Shown here in pieces: positions 27,719 through 38,786 of a stretch of 64,000 nucleotides of DNA. Where the stretch lies: assembly GCF_003312425.1 (NCBI RefSeq), contig NZ_QNUX01000008.1, forward strand, positions 1 to 64,000, in the 5' to 3' direction. Position 1 is the first letter of the stretch; each line of letters starts with the position of its first letter. The notes beneath the pieces are model-generated. The model was not told the DNA's origin and ran no database searches. It saw only the letters and a program-made list of their open reading frames with translations. The position numbers and the translations under genes are program-made. This DNA is from Flavobacterium psychrolimnae (GTDB taxonomy: Bacteria > Bacteroidota > Bacteroidia > Flavobacteriales > Flavobacteriaceae).

Positions 27719-28342
27719 TTATGTTAAACTTTTCTTTTTCAATTCGATAAATAATTCTGAATTCGCTCTTGGTGCAATAGAATTATCGCATAAATCCATT
27801 TTTATAAAATCAAACGCATCTGCAAAAAGCTTTTCATATTCTTCTTTGCTCCCGCCAAAAGGAGGTCCGGAATCAAACGTTCTGTTGAACAGTAATCCTG
27901 CCAGAATTCCATCTTCGGCCAAAAGTTGGTGCATTTTCCAAACGTATTTTTCCCGAAGTGTTGGCGGCAAAGCACAGAAAAAAGTCTGCTCAATAATCAA
28001 ATCATAGTTTCCTTGATGTTCAAAGAAATCTCCCAAGACAATCTGAATATTAGGATTATTTTTGAATTTTTCTTTTATAACGGTAACTGGTGTCGGTGCA
28101 ATATCGATAACGGTAATATTTGTAAATCCGTGTTCCAGAAGATATTCTGCTTCGTAGCTGTTGCCACAACCGGGAATCAAAATTCGTTTCTTCTTATCAG
28201 TAATCTTATCTATATATTCTTGTATTGGCGGTGATACTTGACCTAAATCCCAACCGGTACTTTTGGCTTTGTATTGCGCTTCCCAATAGGTTGCATCCAA
28301 CTGTTTTTTACAAGAAGTATCAGAACATTTTAAGTCGGACAT
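27719..28342 (-). CDS. Thiopurine S-methyltransferase-like SAM-dependent methyltransferase
   Basis: A 207-residue class I methyltransferase. DATYWEAQYKAKSTGWDLGQVSPP near the N-terminus and RILIPGCGNSYEAEYL (SAM motif I, about residues 55-70) are typical of the TPMT family. VIDIAPTP, IVLGDFF and IIEQTFFCALPP follow. Family members methylate thiols, thiopurines, selenium or tellurium species, or sulfide-like nucleophiles. The gene starts 1 base after a DUF2892 gene and lies in the operon of MBL-rhodanese 1, so methylation of sulfide or a thiol as detoxification is plausible but unproven. Confidence 0.85.
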   Translation of the reverse strand: MSDLKCSDTSCKKQLDATYWEAQYKAKSTGWDLGQVSPPIQEYIDKITDKKKRILIPGCGNSYEAEYLLEHGFTNITVIDIAPTPVTVIKEKFKNNPNIQIVLGDFFEHQGNYDLIIEQTFFCALPPTLREKYVWKMHQLLAEDGILAGLLFNRTFDSGPPFGGSKEEYEKLFADAFDFIKMDLCDNSIAPRANSELFIELKKKSLT

Positions 28343-28343
28343 G

Positions 28344-28547
28344 TTATATTTTTTTTCGGGTTGAAATTCTAAACGGGGAATACAATGGACAAAAACTAAT
28401 AAAGCTGGTCAATATAAAAATAGCTGCAAAAATTCCTAAAACCAATGCAAGCATCCCGCTGATTGTATTGGTAAAATACAATATAGCAATTACTACTGCT
28501 ATCGCGACCCGAATAACTTTGTCTGTTGAACCCATGTTTTTTTTCAT
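28344..28547 (-). CDS. DUF2892 family inner-membrane protein
   Basis: A 67-residue protein, MKKNMGSTDKVIRVAIAV..., with two membrane helices and SFCPLYSPFRIST at the end. This matches the YgaP-type DUF2892 domain, which is often fused or adjacent to rhodaneses. It lies 25 bases after the MBL-rhodanese gene and 1 base before the methyltransferase, in one operon. The Cys in FCPLY is conserved in the family as I know it. Function unknown, probably linked to sulfur transfer at the membrane. Confidence 0.82.
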   Translation of the reverse strand: MKKNMGSTDKVIRVAIAVVIAILYFTNTISGMLALVLGIFAAIFILTSFISFCPLYSPFRISTRKKI

Positions 28548-28572
28548 TGTATACCTTTTATTTGGTTATTAA

Positions 28573-29988
28573 TTATTTCAAAACTTTACTTTGGCAAACG
28601 AAATCCGTTTTAGGAACATCCGTTTTTGCAATAGCATTAAAACCGCCTTCAATTTCGGTGAAATTTCTAAAACCACGCGCTTCCAAAATTGAAGCTGCAA
28701 TCATGCTGCGGTATCCGCCGGCACAATGCAAGTAAAAATGTTCTTTTGGATTAATATCTTTGACCCATTCATTAATAGCCGCTAATGGCTTGCTGTAAGA
28801 TTCCTCAACATGCTCAGCGCAGTATTCACTTTCTTTACGAATATCAATTATTTTGCTTTTGCCAATTTTCACTTCCTTGGCAAATTGTTCGGCTGAAATT
28901 CTATTTACAGTATCGATCTCTTTTCCGGCTTTTGCCCAAGCATCAAAACCGCCTGCTAAATGTCCAATCAAGTTGTCAAAACCTACACGGCTCAAGCGTG
29001 TAACAGTTTCTTCTTCCTGACCCACTTCACAAATAATCAGAATAGGTTGTTTCACATCAGCAATTAAAGCGCCTACCCAAGGAGCAAAATCACCATCAAT
29101 TCCAATATTTACAGATTGCGGAATAAATCCTTTAGCAAATTCTCCGTTTTTTCGAGTGTCTAATAATAAAGCTCCGGTTTCTTCGGCAGCCACTTCAAAT
29201 TCTGATGGAGAAAGAGAACGCATTCCTAAATCCAAGACATTCTCAAAACTGTCGTATCCTTTTTTGTTCATGGCCACATTCATCCCAAAATAAGCAGGTG
29301 GTGGCAATAAACCTTCGGTTACTTCTTGAATAAATTCGGCTTCTGTCATATTCGCACGTAACGCATAATTGGTTGCTTTTTGGTCACCAATGGTCGAAAC
29401 AGTTTCCTTGCTCATATTTTTTCCACAGGCACTTCCTGCTCCGTGAGCTGGATATACGATGACGTCATCTGCCAAAGTCATAATTTTTGTTCGTAAAGAA
29501 TGGAATAGGGTAGCGGCCAATTGTTCTTGCGTCATGTGTGCCGCTTTTTGAGCTAAATCCGGTCTTCCCACATCACCAATAAACAAGGTGTCACCCGAGA
29601 AAATGGCATGGTCTTTCCCGTTTTCGTCAATCAATAAAAAAGTAGAGCTTTCCATGGTGTGTCCAGGAGTGTGTAATACTTTTATTTTGATGTTACCTAT
29701 GCTGAATTCCTGACCGTCTTTTGCAGAAATGCAGTCAAATTCACAGGTCGCATTTGGACCGTAAACGATAGGAGCGCCAGTTTGACGACTCAAATCTACG
29801 TGACCGGAAACAAAATCAGCGTGGAAATGGGTTTCGAAAATATATTTCAATTTTACGCCATCTCTTTCTAGTCGATCCAGATACGGTTGGGTTTCGCGTA
29901 ACGGGTCAATGATGGCAGCTTCACCATTTGAAGTAATGTAGTAAGCACCTTGTGCTAAACATCCGGTATATATTTGTTCTATTTGCAT
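28573..29988 (-). CDS. MBL-fold hydrolase (persulfide dioxygenase-like) with two rhodanese domains
   Basis: A 471-residue fusion. The N-terminal metallo-beta-lactamase domain (about 1-250) has THFHADFVSGH, HTPGHTMESS and SGDTLFIGDVGRPDL, as in ETHE1/CstB-type persulfide dioxygenases. Rhodanese 1 (about 265-355) has Cys in ICEVGQEEE, and rhodanese 2 (about 365-460) has Cys in LHCAGGYRS. Enzymes of this architecture oxidise persulfides to sulfite and/or transfer sulfane sulfur to make thiosulfate. It is the first gene of an operon with DUF2892 and methyltransferase genes. A Crp-type palindrome and -7 element lie just upstream, and the Crp/Fnr regulator gene is next to it. Confidence 0.88.
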   Translation of the reverse strand: MQIEQIYTGCLAQGAYYITSNGEAAIIDPLRETQPYLDRLERDGVKLKYIFETHFHADFVSGHVDLSRQTGAPIVYGPNATCEFDCISAKDGQEFSIGNIKIKVLHTPGHTMESSTFLLIDENGKDHAIFSGDTLFIGDVGRPDLAQKAAHMTQEQLAATLFHSLRTKIMTLADDVIVYPAHGAGSACGKNMSKETVSTIGDQKATNYALRANMTEAEFIQEVTEGLLPPPAYFGMNVAMNKKGYDSFENVLDLGMRSLSPSEFEVAAEETGALLLDTRKNGEFAKGFIPQSVNIGIDGDFAPWVGALIADVKQPILIICEVGQEEETVTRLSRVGFDNLIGHLAGGFDAWAKAGKEIDTVNRISAEQFAKEVKIGKSKIIDIRKESEYCAEHVEESYSKPLAAINEWVKDINPKEHFYLHCAGGYRSMIAASILEARGFRNFTEIEGGFNAIAKTDVPKTDFVCQSKVLK

Positions 29989-30013
29989 GATTGCGATTTT
30001 TAAATGTATAGTA

Positions 30014-30058
30014 CAAATGTACTTCTGTTTTTTAGGAAAAACAGTGACAATTGTTACA
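30014..30058 (-). promoter_or_regulatory. Promoter with Crp-type site A, upstream of MBL-rhodanese 1
   Basis: The palindrome reads TGTAAC-AATT-GTCACT in the gene direction (30058-30043). After 21 bases the -7 element TACATTTG (30021-30014) follows, 26 bases from the start codon. The site occupies the -42 region in place of a -33 box, the position of a class II Crp/Fnr activator. The same arrangement recurs at four other sulfur genes in the window. Confidence 0.8.
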
Positions 30059-30302
30059 TTACTTTTATTTTGGAACTAAAAAATAATTTGATTGATTGAT
30101 TTTTTCTATTTCGAAAATAATCCCAAAAAAACAATACTAAAGATAATCAAAAATGAAGTTTAGTGATCGTTTTACAAAGTGAATTTTTTATAAATTAAAA
30201 TTTAAAGTATTGGTAATCAGATTTAAAATAGTAGTTTTTGAATAATTCACCCAGAAAAAGCAGCATTTATAAAAATGGATTTTCTCGATGAATTGATAGA
30301 AT

Positions 30303-30929
30303 TTATTTTAAAAGTTCAATATTATTGCGATGCAAGGAAACAATGCCGCGTTGTTCCATTTTTTTTAACAAACGGGAAATTACTTCTCTTGAGGTGTTCA
30401 GTTCAGAGGCAATTTCCTGATGGGAAAGTTTTAATTCTTTACAACCGCAAACATCGGCATGGCGTTTCAAATAAAATTCCAAGCGTTCATCCATAGCTCT
30501 GAAAGCAATACTGTCAATGACTTCCAGCACTTCTTCAAAACGACTTCTGTATGTATCGATAACAAATTCATACCAACTGCGGTGTTGCATCATCCATTTA
30601 TCCATCAAAGGTAATGGCACCATAATCAACTCGACATCCTCAACAACTTTGGCCATGATTTGACTTTTTTCATTTTTGGTAGCGCAAATCATAGAAATGG
30701 CGCAGGCTTGTCCAGGTTGCAAATAATACATAAAAAACTCACCGCCGTTTTCATCTTCGCGATATACCTTTATTTTTCCACTGATTACCAGCACCGTATT
30801 TTTGATATACTGTCCGGTTCGCATAATGATATCGCCAGCTTTGAAAGATTGAATAGAAGCATTTGCATCAACATCTTTGACTAATTCAGTAGAAAAGGAA
30901 GGGAATATTTTCTTTATCGGATCAAGCAT
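30303..30929 (-). CDS. Crp/Fnr-family transcriptional regulator (putative sulfur-regulon activator)
   Basis: A 208-residue protein. A cNMP-binding-like beta-roll (about residues 20-125) contains SGKIKVYREDENGGEFFMYYLQPGQACAISMICA. The long dimer helix is followed by a winged helix-turn-helix with LSHQEIASELNTSREVISRLLKK (about 170-192). The full set of cyclic-AMP ligands is not evident, and the Fnr [4Fe-4S] Cys pattern is absent. It does have Cys residues in ACAISMIC and VCGCKEL, which could sense redox or persulfide. The gene is directly upstream of the MBL-rhodanese operon and divergent from a rhodanese gene. It is the best local candidate for binding the five Crp-type palindromes. Confidence 0.88.
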   Translation of the reverse strand: MLDPIKKIFPSFSTELVKDVDANASIQSFKAGDIIMRTGQYIKNTVLVISGKIKVYREDENGGEFFMYYLQPGQACAISMICATKNEKSQIMAKVVEDVELIMVPLPLMDKWMMQHRSWYEFVIDTYRSRFEEVLEVIDSIAFRAMDERLEFYLKRHADVCGCKELKLSHQEIASELNTSREVISRLLKKMEQRGIVSLHRNNIELLK

Positions 30930-31211
30930 TTTAGTTTTTTTCTATGTTTTATAATGTAAAAGTAGTGTAAAAACTCAGAAAAACCGAGCGATTTTGCTAC
31001 TAAAAATGGTGACAAGTGCTTGATTTTCGGACTAGTATTGTTGCATTGTCTATGGATTTAACAGACTGTTTTTCGTAAAAATAAAAGCCTAATTTATAGT
31101 TTCTTGACAGTTAATGTTTTGCGAAAACGATTTCTAAAGATTATTATCTAATTAACAATTGATGCGTTTATTGTTCGGTAAAAACGTTGTATTTTTACAA
31201 AAAACACTATT

Positions 31212-31523
31212 ATGAATTTAACACAAGAAGATTGGGTTTCACAGTTTGAAGCTGATGAAAACGCAGTGATTTTAGACGTGAGAACCGAAGACGAATTTAA
31301 CGAAGGATTTATAGCTAATGCCATCAATATTGATATTCACAGAGGACAGGATTTTGTAAATGAAATCGAGGCTTTGGACAAAAGTAAAAATTATTATGTG
31401 TATTGTCGCTCCGGAATGCGAAGCGCAAAAGCCTGTGAGATAATGAATCAGCTGGGTTTTGAAAATGCTTATAATCTTATTGGCGGGATTATAGAGTGGG
31501 AAGGCGAAGTCATAGAACCATAA
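31212..31523 (+). CDS. Single-domain rhodanese
   Basis: A 103-residue sulfurtransferase. ILDVRTEDEFNEGFI near the N-terminus and the active-site loop YCRSGMRSAKA (Cys about residue 73, six-residue loop) show an active rhodanese. It moves sulfane sulfur between persulfide and acceptor thiols. It is divergent from the Crp/Fnr gene with a 282-base gap, and has its own terminator, so it is probably monocistronic. No Crp-type site was found at the expected spacing. Confidence 0.92.
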   Translation: MNLTQEDWVSQFEADENAVILDVRTEDEFNEGFIANAINIDIHRGQDFVNEIEALDKSKNYYVYCRSGMRSAKACEIMNQLGFENAYNLIGGIIEWEGEVIEP

Positions 31524-31528
31524 AACAG

Positions 31529-31548
31529 AAAGAGGCAACCGCCTCTTT
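31529..31548 (+). terminator. Terminator after the rhodanese gene
   Basis: AAAGAGGC (31529-31536) and GCCTCTTT (31541-31548) form an 8-bp stem with a 4-base loop and a short T-run, 5 bases after the stop. Confidence 0.75.
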
Positions 31549-31583
31549 TATGTATTTAAATTATAAATATAATATCCTTTAGT

Positions 31584-33164
31584 ATGAATATAATTCCAGA
31601 AGAATTTCAGATTACAACATTATTAAATCAAGATACGTATTTAGTGGACGGTGAATTAAAAAAATGGGAAGGTCAGACAACCGCTGTTTTTTCGACGATT
31701 TCATCAACTGAGGAATACGGTCCAACAATATTAGGTTCGATTCCGTTTATGGGCGAAACCGAAGCGCTGGAAGCTGTCAATGCGGCTAGCGTAGCGTACA
31801 ATAACGGTCAAGGATTGTGGCCTACGATGAAAGTGTCAGACCGAATTAAATGTATGGCGAATTTTGTCACTCAAATGAAAGCGACCCGAAGTGAAGTCGT
31901 TAAGTTTTTGATGTGGGAAATTGGTAAATCACTCGGTGATTCCGAAAAAGAATTTGACAGAACCGTAGAATACATTTATGACACCATTGAAGATTATAAA
32001 TTATTAGACCGAAATAGTTCTCGTTTTACCAAAAGTCAAGGCGTTAATGCCATGGTCCGTCGTGGACCTTTAGGAGTTGTTTTGTGTCTTGGACCATACA
32101 ATTATCCGTTGAACGAAACTTTTGCGCTGTTGATTCCGGCATTGATTATGGGAAATACGGTTATTTTTAAACCTGCTAAACACGGTGTATTATTAATTTC
32201 ACCTTTGTTAGAAGCTTTCAGAAGTAGTTTTCCAAAAGGAGCTATCAATATTGTTTACGGTAGAGGGCGTGAGGTTGCTTCGCCAATAATGAAGTCTGGA
32301 AAAGTCGATATTTTGGCTTTGATAGGAAACAGTAAATCGGCAATCGCCTTACAGGATCAGCATCCAAACAAAAACAGATTGCGTTTGATATTAGGTTTAG
32401 AAGCTAAGAATCCAGCCATCATTTTGCCGGATGCCGATTTAGATTTAGCTATCCAAGAATGCATTGCAGGAACGCTTTCATTCAACGGGCAGCGCTGTAC
32501 AGCATTGAAAATTTTATATGTTCACGAAACGATTGCTGATGAATTCAATAGACGTTTTGCTGCCAAAGTAGATTCGCTTGTATTTGGAAATCCTTGGGAC
32601 CAATCGGTCATGCTGACTCCGTTACCGGAAAAAGAAAAACCGGCTTACATTCAGGAATTAATTGATGATGCTGTGAAAAAAGGCGCGACAATCATTAATG
32701 AAAAAGGAGGAAAACATACTCCAAATTATATTTTTCCGGCGGTTTTGTTTCCAATAAATAAAGAAATGCGAGTGTATCACGAAGAGCAATTTGGTCCCGT
32801 AATTCCAGTCCTGACTTTCAAAGACATTCAGGAACCGTTGAACGATATGGCAGAATCGAATTACGGACAGCAAGTGAGTTTGTTTGGAAGAGACATCAAA
32901 ACTATCGCGCCGTTAATTGATACTTTAGTGAATTTAGTGTGCAGAGTGAACTTAAACAGTTCTTGCCAAAGAGGTCCAGATGTATATCCGTTTACAGGAC
33001 GTAAAGATTCTGCTGTAGGAACGTTGAGTATTCATGATGCCTTGCGTTCGTTCTCGATTAGAACTTTTGTAGCTTCGAAAGACAATGACTATAATAACGC
33101 TATTTTGCAGGAATTATTAAATAGTAAAGAATCTAATTTCGTTAATACGGATTATACGATGTAA
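31584..33164 (+). CDS. gapN: NADP-dependent glyceraldehyde-3-phosphate dehydrogenase (non-phosphorylating), aldehyde dehydrogenase superfamily
   Basis: Oxidises glyceraldehyde 3-phosphate directly to 3-phosphoglycerate, making NADPH. The 526 residues are somewhat longer than most family members. The cofactor-binding GPYNYPLNE and FKPAKHGVL are followed by the general-base Glu in [17 protein letters not shown] (about residue 273) and the nucleophile Cys in NGQRCTALK (about 308). A late [16 protein letters not shown] segment is typical of the GapN-like clade. It is preceded and followed by terminators, so it is monocistronic. The substrate assignment is by family resemblance. Confidence 0.83.
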   Translation: MNIIPEEFQITTLLNQDTYLVDGELKKWEGQTTAVFSTISSTEEYGPTILGSIPFMGETEALEAVNAASVAYNNGQGLWPTMKVSDRIKCMANFVTQMKATRSEVVKFLMWEIGKSLGDSEKEFDRTVEYIYDTIEDYKLLDRNSSRFTKSQGVNAMVRRGPLGVVLCLGPYNYPLNETFALLIPALIMGNTVIFKPAKHGVLLISPLLEAFRSSFPKGAINIVYGRGREVASPIMKSGKVDILALIGNSKSAIALQDQHPNKNRLRLILGLEAKNPAIILPDADLDLAIQECIAGTLSFNGQRCTALKILYVHETIADEFNRRFAAKVDSLVFGNPWDQSVMLTPLPEKEKPAYIQELIDDAVKKGATIINEKGGKHTPNYIFPAVLFPINKEMRVYHEEQFGPVIPVLTFKDIQEPLNDMAESNYGQQVSLFGRDIKTIAPLIDTLVNLVCRVNLNSSCQRGPDVYPFTGRKDSAVGTLSIHDALRSFSIRTFVASKDNDYNNAILQELLNSKESNFVNTDYTM

Positions 33165-33185
33165 ATCTATTTTAATTAGAAAATT

Positions 33186-33216
33186 AAAGCCATCTCGTTT
33201 TTTTCGAGATGGCTTT
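33186..33216 (+). terminator. Terminator after gapN
   Basis: AAAGCCATCTCG (33186-33197) and CGAGATGGCTTT (33205-33216) form a 12-bp stem with a T-rich loop, followed by T. It lies 22 bases after the gapN stop. Confidence 0.85.
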
Positions 33217-33267
33217 TTTCATGGAATTGAGGTTGCTGAGGTGATTCTATATAACCTATAAATAACA

Positions 33268-33299
33268 AAAAAGGTGATCTGTTACCAGACCACCTTTTT
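33268..33299 (-). terminator. Terminator after katG
   Basis: A 14-bp stem with one mismatch that becomes a G-U pair in RNA, and a 4-base loop (33268-33281 with 33286-33299). On the minus strand a T-run forms its end. It lies about 20 bases beyond the katG stop. Confidence 0.8.
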
Positions 33300-33320
33300 A
33301 AACAAATTATAAATCTAAAA

Positions 33321-35603
<2,283 letters not shown>

Positions 35604-35866
35604 TTACCACAAAGACTCCTTACCTGATTTAATTTTCAATAGATAAAATTTATAATGGTAATTGTCTTTGAATATGCTAAATTTAATGAATTTATAGTAA
35701 TAACGCCTCTTTTTAGCAGATTCATAGTGTTAAGACTGTATTAAATTTTGGTTTTCAAACCAAAAGGTCAAAGCGTTACGTTTTTATGAAATATTTTTAA
35801 ATTTACTGGAATTAAAATTATTTTGCTGTAGTGCAATTTTTAAAATTTGCAACGAATTTATAATTT

Positions 35867-36091
35867 TTAAACCCGTTGGATGTAATTAATAAAAATTTCA
35901 ATTAATCTTAAATAAAAAAATTGAACCACATAGAAACATAGAGACATAGAAAAAAACAGTCGGATAGTCCAATTCTTGGGCTCACATGCTATGACTTTCT
36001 CTAAAAAAGTGAAACGCTTTCCAAAATTTTAAAATCTATGTTTCTATGTGGTTAAAAAATAAACAAATTGAATCACACCCAACGGGTTAAA
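35867..36091. repeat. Dispersed palindromic repeat, copy B, nested in an outer inverted repeat
   Basis: The inner element (35921-36055) begins GAACCACATAGAAACATAG and ends CTATGTTTCTATGTGGTTA, with interior CCAATTCTTGGGCTCACA. It matches the reverse complement of copy A at 27461-27585. Around it, TTAAACCCGTTGGATGTAA (35867-35885) is inverted to AATCACACCCAACGGGTTAA (36071-36090), a second palindromic unit. Together they fill much of the 598-base gap between katG and the TerB-like gene. Non-coding; its function or mobility is unknown. Confidence 0.7.
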
Positions 36092-36168
36092 TTTTAAATC
36101 ATAATTTATTACTAAAATCTAGCAAATCACAGCACTGTTAGCAGTAACTTTAACCAAAAATAAAAAAC

Positions 36169-36612
36169 ATGAGTTCATTTGAAAATAATAATAATAGTCA
36201 AAATACTGTAAATTCTGAGTTAGAAGCTTGGGTTGGCATTTTATATTCTTGTATTTCTGCCGATAATCAAATTACTGACTCGGAAACGGCAACATTATCC
36301 AGAGTTTTGTCTTCAAAACAGAAATTTGTCGGAACTGATATTGCACCTCTTTACAGAAAAGCATTTAATGTACGAGCAGAACTGGGACAATTAAAATATA
36401 TTTCGGCTTGTTCCGAATGGATAAAAGGAGAAGATAAAGAAACCGTATTTGCTCTTGCCTTGGAAGTTTTACTTGCGGACGGAACATTGGAAAAAGAAGA
36501 AAAAAATGTAATTGAAGTTTTATCCAATCAATTAGACATTGAGAAAGAAATGACCAGCAAAATAATTGAAGTCATTTTCTTGAAAAATAAAGGAAATATT
36601 AAAGGAATTTAA
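36169..36612 (+). CDS. TerB-like / DjlA N-terminal-like helical protein
   Basis: A 147-residue all-helical cytosolic protein. Two repeats, YSCISADNQITDSETATLSRVL and EVLLADGTLEKEEKNVIEVLSNQL, match the TerB fold, in which acidic A-D-G/N-x-I/L-x-x-x-E motifs bind a metal. A low-complexity Asn/Ser stretch opens the protein. No other tellurite-resistance genes are near, so the family name implies no resistance function. It is monocistronic. Confidence 0.72.
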   Translation: MSSFENNNNSQNTVNSELEAWVGILYSCISADNQITDSETATLSRVLSSKQKFVGTDIAPLYRKAFNVRAELGQLKYISACSEWIKGEDKETVFALALEVLLADGTLEKEEKNVIEVLSNQLDIEKEMTSKIIEVIFLKNKGNIKGI

Positions 36613-36808
36613 ACGTCTAACTCAAAATAGAGTTCTACTTCGGAGAGCATATTAAATGGGTTTAATTTTGATTATAAAAAGGAAGAGTATTTCAAATCTG
36701 AAATGCCCTTCTTTTTTTGTTTTGGATACACAAAAAGTTAATTTTTTATTGTCAAAAGAATCGTTGCGCACCTTTTACTATGCACGCATATTATTCAAAA
36801 TAATTGCT

Positions 36809-36816
36809 TATTTTTG
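36809..36816 (+). promoter_or_regulatory. -7 element of the GMC oxidoreductase gene
   Basis: TATTTTTG fits TAnnTTTG and lies 19 bases upstream of the ATG at 36836. No TTTG was found at the ideal -33 spacing, so strength is uncertain. Confidence 0.5.
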
Positions 36817-36835
36817 ATATATAACACAAAAAAAG

Positions 36836-38404
36836 ATGCAATACGATTTTGATTACATAATAATAGGAAGCGGATTTGGAGGTTCAGTCAGTGCTTTACG
36901 ACTTTCTGAAAAAGGATATAAAGTTTTAGTAATTGAAAAAGGCAAATGGTACAAATCGGAAGATTTTGCCAAAACCAATTGGAATCTCAGAAAATGGTTG
37001 TGGATGCCTTCGTTGCGTTTCTTTGGTATTATGAAAATGAGTATTTTCAGGCATATCGTAATTATATCAGGAACGGGAGTTGGCGGCGGTTCGCTGGTGT
37101 ATGGGAATACTTTGCCTGTACCAAAATCGGCATTTTTTAAATCAGGAAGTTGGAGTGAATTAGAAGATTGGGAAACCGAATTAAAACCATTTTACCAAAA
37201 AGCACTCACCATGCTTGGTGCATCCAGAAATCCGAAATTATTTGACGGTGATCTTGCATTGAAGGAATTGGCTAAAGAAATTGGGAAAGAAGATCAATTT
37301 GAACACCCTGATGTTGCAGTTTTTTTTGGAAAACAAGGAGTAAAAGTAAAGGATCCCTATTTTGAAGGAAAAGGTCCGGAAAGAGCCGGATGTAATTTTT
37401 GTGGAGGTTGCATGACCGGTTGTAGATACAATGCAAAGAATACACTTGATAAAAATTATTTGTATTTGGCACAAAATTATGGTGCTGAAATCCTTGCCGA
37501 AAACGAGGTGTATGATGTTTTACCAATTGATGATAAAGACGGGACTTCAGGCTACAAAGTCGCTGTAAAATCAAGTACAAAATTTTTTGGATCCAGAAAA
37601 GAATTTACTTCAAAAGGAGTAATTTTTTCTGGAGGAGTTTTGGGAACTATTAAATTACTGCTCAAACTAAAGACGAAATCACTTCCGTTATTGTCATATA
37701 AATTGGGTGCTGACATACGGACCAATAATGAAACGCTAATTAGTGTTTCTTCTTTGGACGAAACTAAAAATTTATCAAAAGGAGTTGCTATTGGCAGCCT
37801 TCTGCATACCGATGACAACAGTCATTTGGAAATAGTTAGATATTCAGAAGGATCTGGTTTCTGGAAATTGCTTCATTTGCCTTTGTCTACTGGTAAAAAC
37901 GCGTTGGCACGAATGGCAAACATGACGCAGCAAATTGTAAAATATCCTTTATCCTACTTTAAAATTTATTGGGTAAACAGTTGGTCAAAAAGCACTACAG
38001 TTTTGTTATTCATGCAATCAATAGACAGTACCTTAAAATTCAAAAACAACTTTTTTGGCGGAATGTCATCGACAATAGGTACTGGATTAAAACCGTCCGC
38101 TTATATTCCGGAGTCTATGGCTTTAACCGAAAGATACAGTAAAATAATCAATGGGAAAGCAACTTCATTTGTTTTGGAATCCGTAGCAGGAATCCCGTCA
38201 ACAGCCCATGTATTGGGTGGTGCTGTGATGGGGAAAGACCGTTTTGAAGGAGTAATTAATAAAAACAATGAAGTTTTTGGTTATCAAAACATGTTGATCA
38301 TTGACGGTTCCATGATATCTGCAAACCCCGGAGTTAATCCATCGCTTTCTATCACAGCAATTGCAGAACGTGCTATGGATCAAATTCCTGTGGCTGCTGA
38401 ATGA
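36836..38404 (+). CDS. GMC-family FAD oxidoreductase (cholesterol-oxidase-like)
   Basis: A 522-residue flavoprotein. The FAD-binding DYIIIGSGFGGSVSALRLSEKG and VLVIEKG open it, and GTGVGGGSLVYGNTL follows near residue 83. The C-terminal GMC half ends with LIIDGSMISANPGVNPSLSITAIAERA. A CNFCGGCMTGCRYNAKNTLDK segment near residue 190 carries four cysteines in a C-x2-C-x2-C-x3-C pattern, known from a cholesterol-oxidase-like branch of GMC enzymes. The substrate, probably an alcohol or sterol-like compound, is unknown. No signal peptide is seen. Confidence 0.83.
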   Translation: MQYDFDYIIIGSGFGGSVSALRLSEKGYKVLVIEKGKWYKSEDFAKTNWNLRKWLWMPSLRFFGIMKMSIFRHIVIISGTGVGGGSLVYGNTLPVPKSAFFKSGSWSELEDWETELKPFYQKALTMLGASRNPKLFDGDLALKELAKEIGKEDQFEHPDVAVFFGKQGVKVKDPYFEGKGPERAGCNFCGGCMTGCRYNAKNTLDKNYLYLAQNYGAEILAENEVYDVLPIDDKDGTSGYKVAVKSSTKFFGSRKEFTSKGVIFSGGVLGTIKLLLKLKTKSLPLLSYKLGADIRTNNETLISVSSLDETKNLSKGVAIGSLLHTDDNSHLEIVRYSEGSGFWKLLHLPLSTGKNALARMANMTQQIVKYPLSYFKIYWVNSWSKSTTVLLFMQSIDSTLKFKNNFFGGMSSTIGTGLKPSAYIPESMALTERYSKIINGKATSFVLESVAGIPSTAHVLGGAVMGKDRFEGVINKNNEVFGYQNMLIIDGSMISANPGVNPSLSITAIAERAMDQIPVAAE

Positions 38405-38548
38405 AAGAATTTTGAATTTTCATGCTAAATACATAAATTAAAAATAAGTCGTTATTATTTTTCACTTCTAAATATACTATTCTTAAATTAATTACCTAAT
38501 TTAGAGTGTTTAACTAACTGCATGATTTTATTTTAATTCAGGACTTAA

Positions 38549-38773
38549 TTCGTCTTTAAAAACAATTCGATTATCAAAAAGAAAATCAAAATAGCGAAGG
38601 AGAGTATTCACGAAAGACTGCATAGGGAACCTTTAATCACGCATCCTCGATTGAAGTTTATTCCTAATATTGTGCTGAACCTGATTAGTTTTTTTATCAC
38701 ATTTGCAGTGGTAGGAACGCTGTTGTATTTGCTTCTAAATTATTTGATAATGAAGTTTTATCATTTGGATTAA
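38549..38773 (+). pseudogene. Possible remnant of a small membrane-protein gene, no start codon
   Basis: An open frame of about 74 codons between stops at 38546 and 38771 reads KKKIKIAKESIHERLHREPL, then a hydrophobic helix (LNLISFFITFAVVGTLLYLL) and ends MKFYHLD. It lacks ATG, GTG or TTG before the helix. The composition is protein-like, with a basic N-terminus followed by one membrane span, so it may be a decayed gene or use a rare start such as ATT. No family recognised. Confidence 0.35.
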
Positions 38774-38786
38774 AAAGAGAAGCATC

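Noticed and set aside
31008..31023. GGTGAC-AAGT-GCTTGA between the Crp/Fnr and rhodanese genes as a further regulon site
   Set aside because: Only one half fits, and no -7 element lies at the 21-base spacing in either direction.
36169..36612. TerB-like gene as evidence of tellurite resistance
   Set aside because: No other ter genes are present, and the fold is widespread in unrelated proteins.
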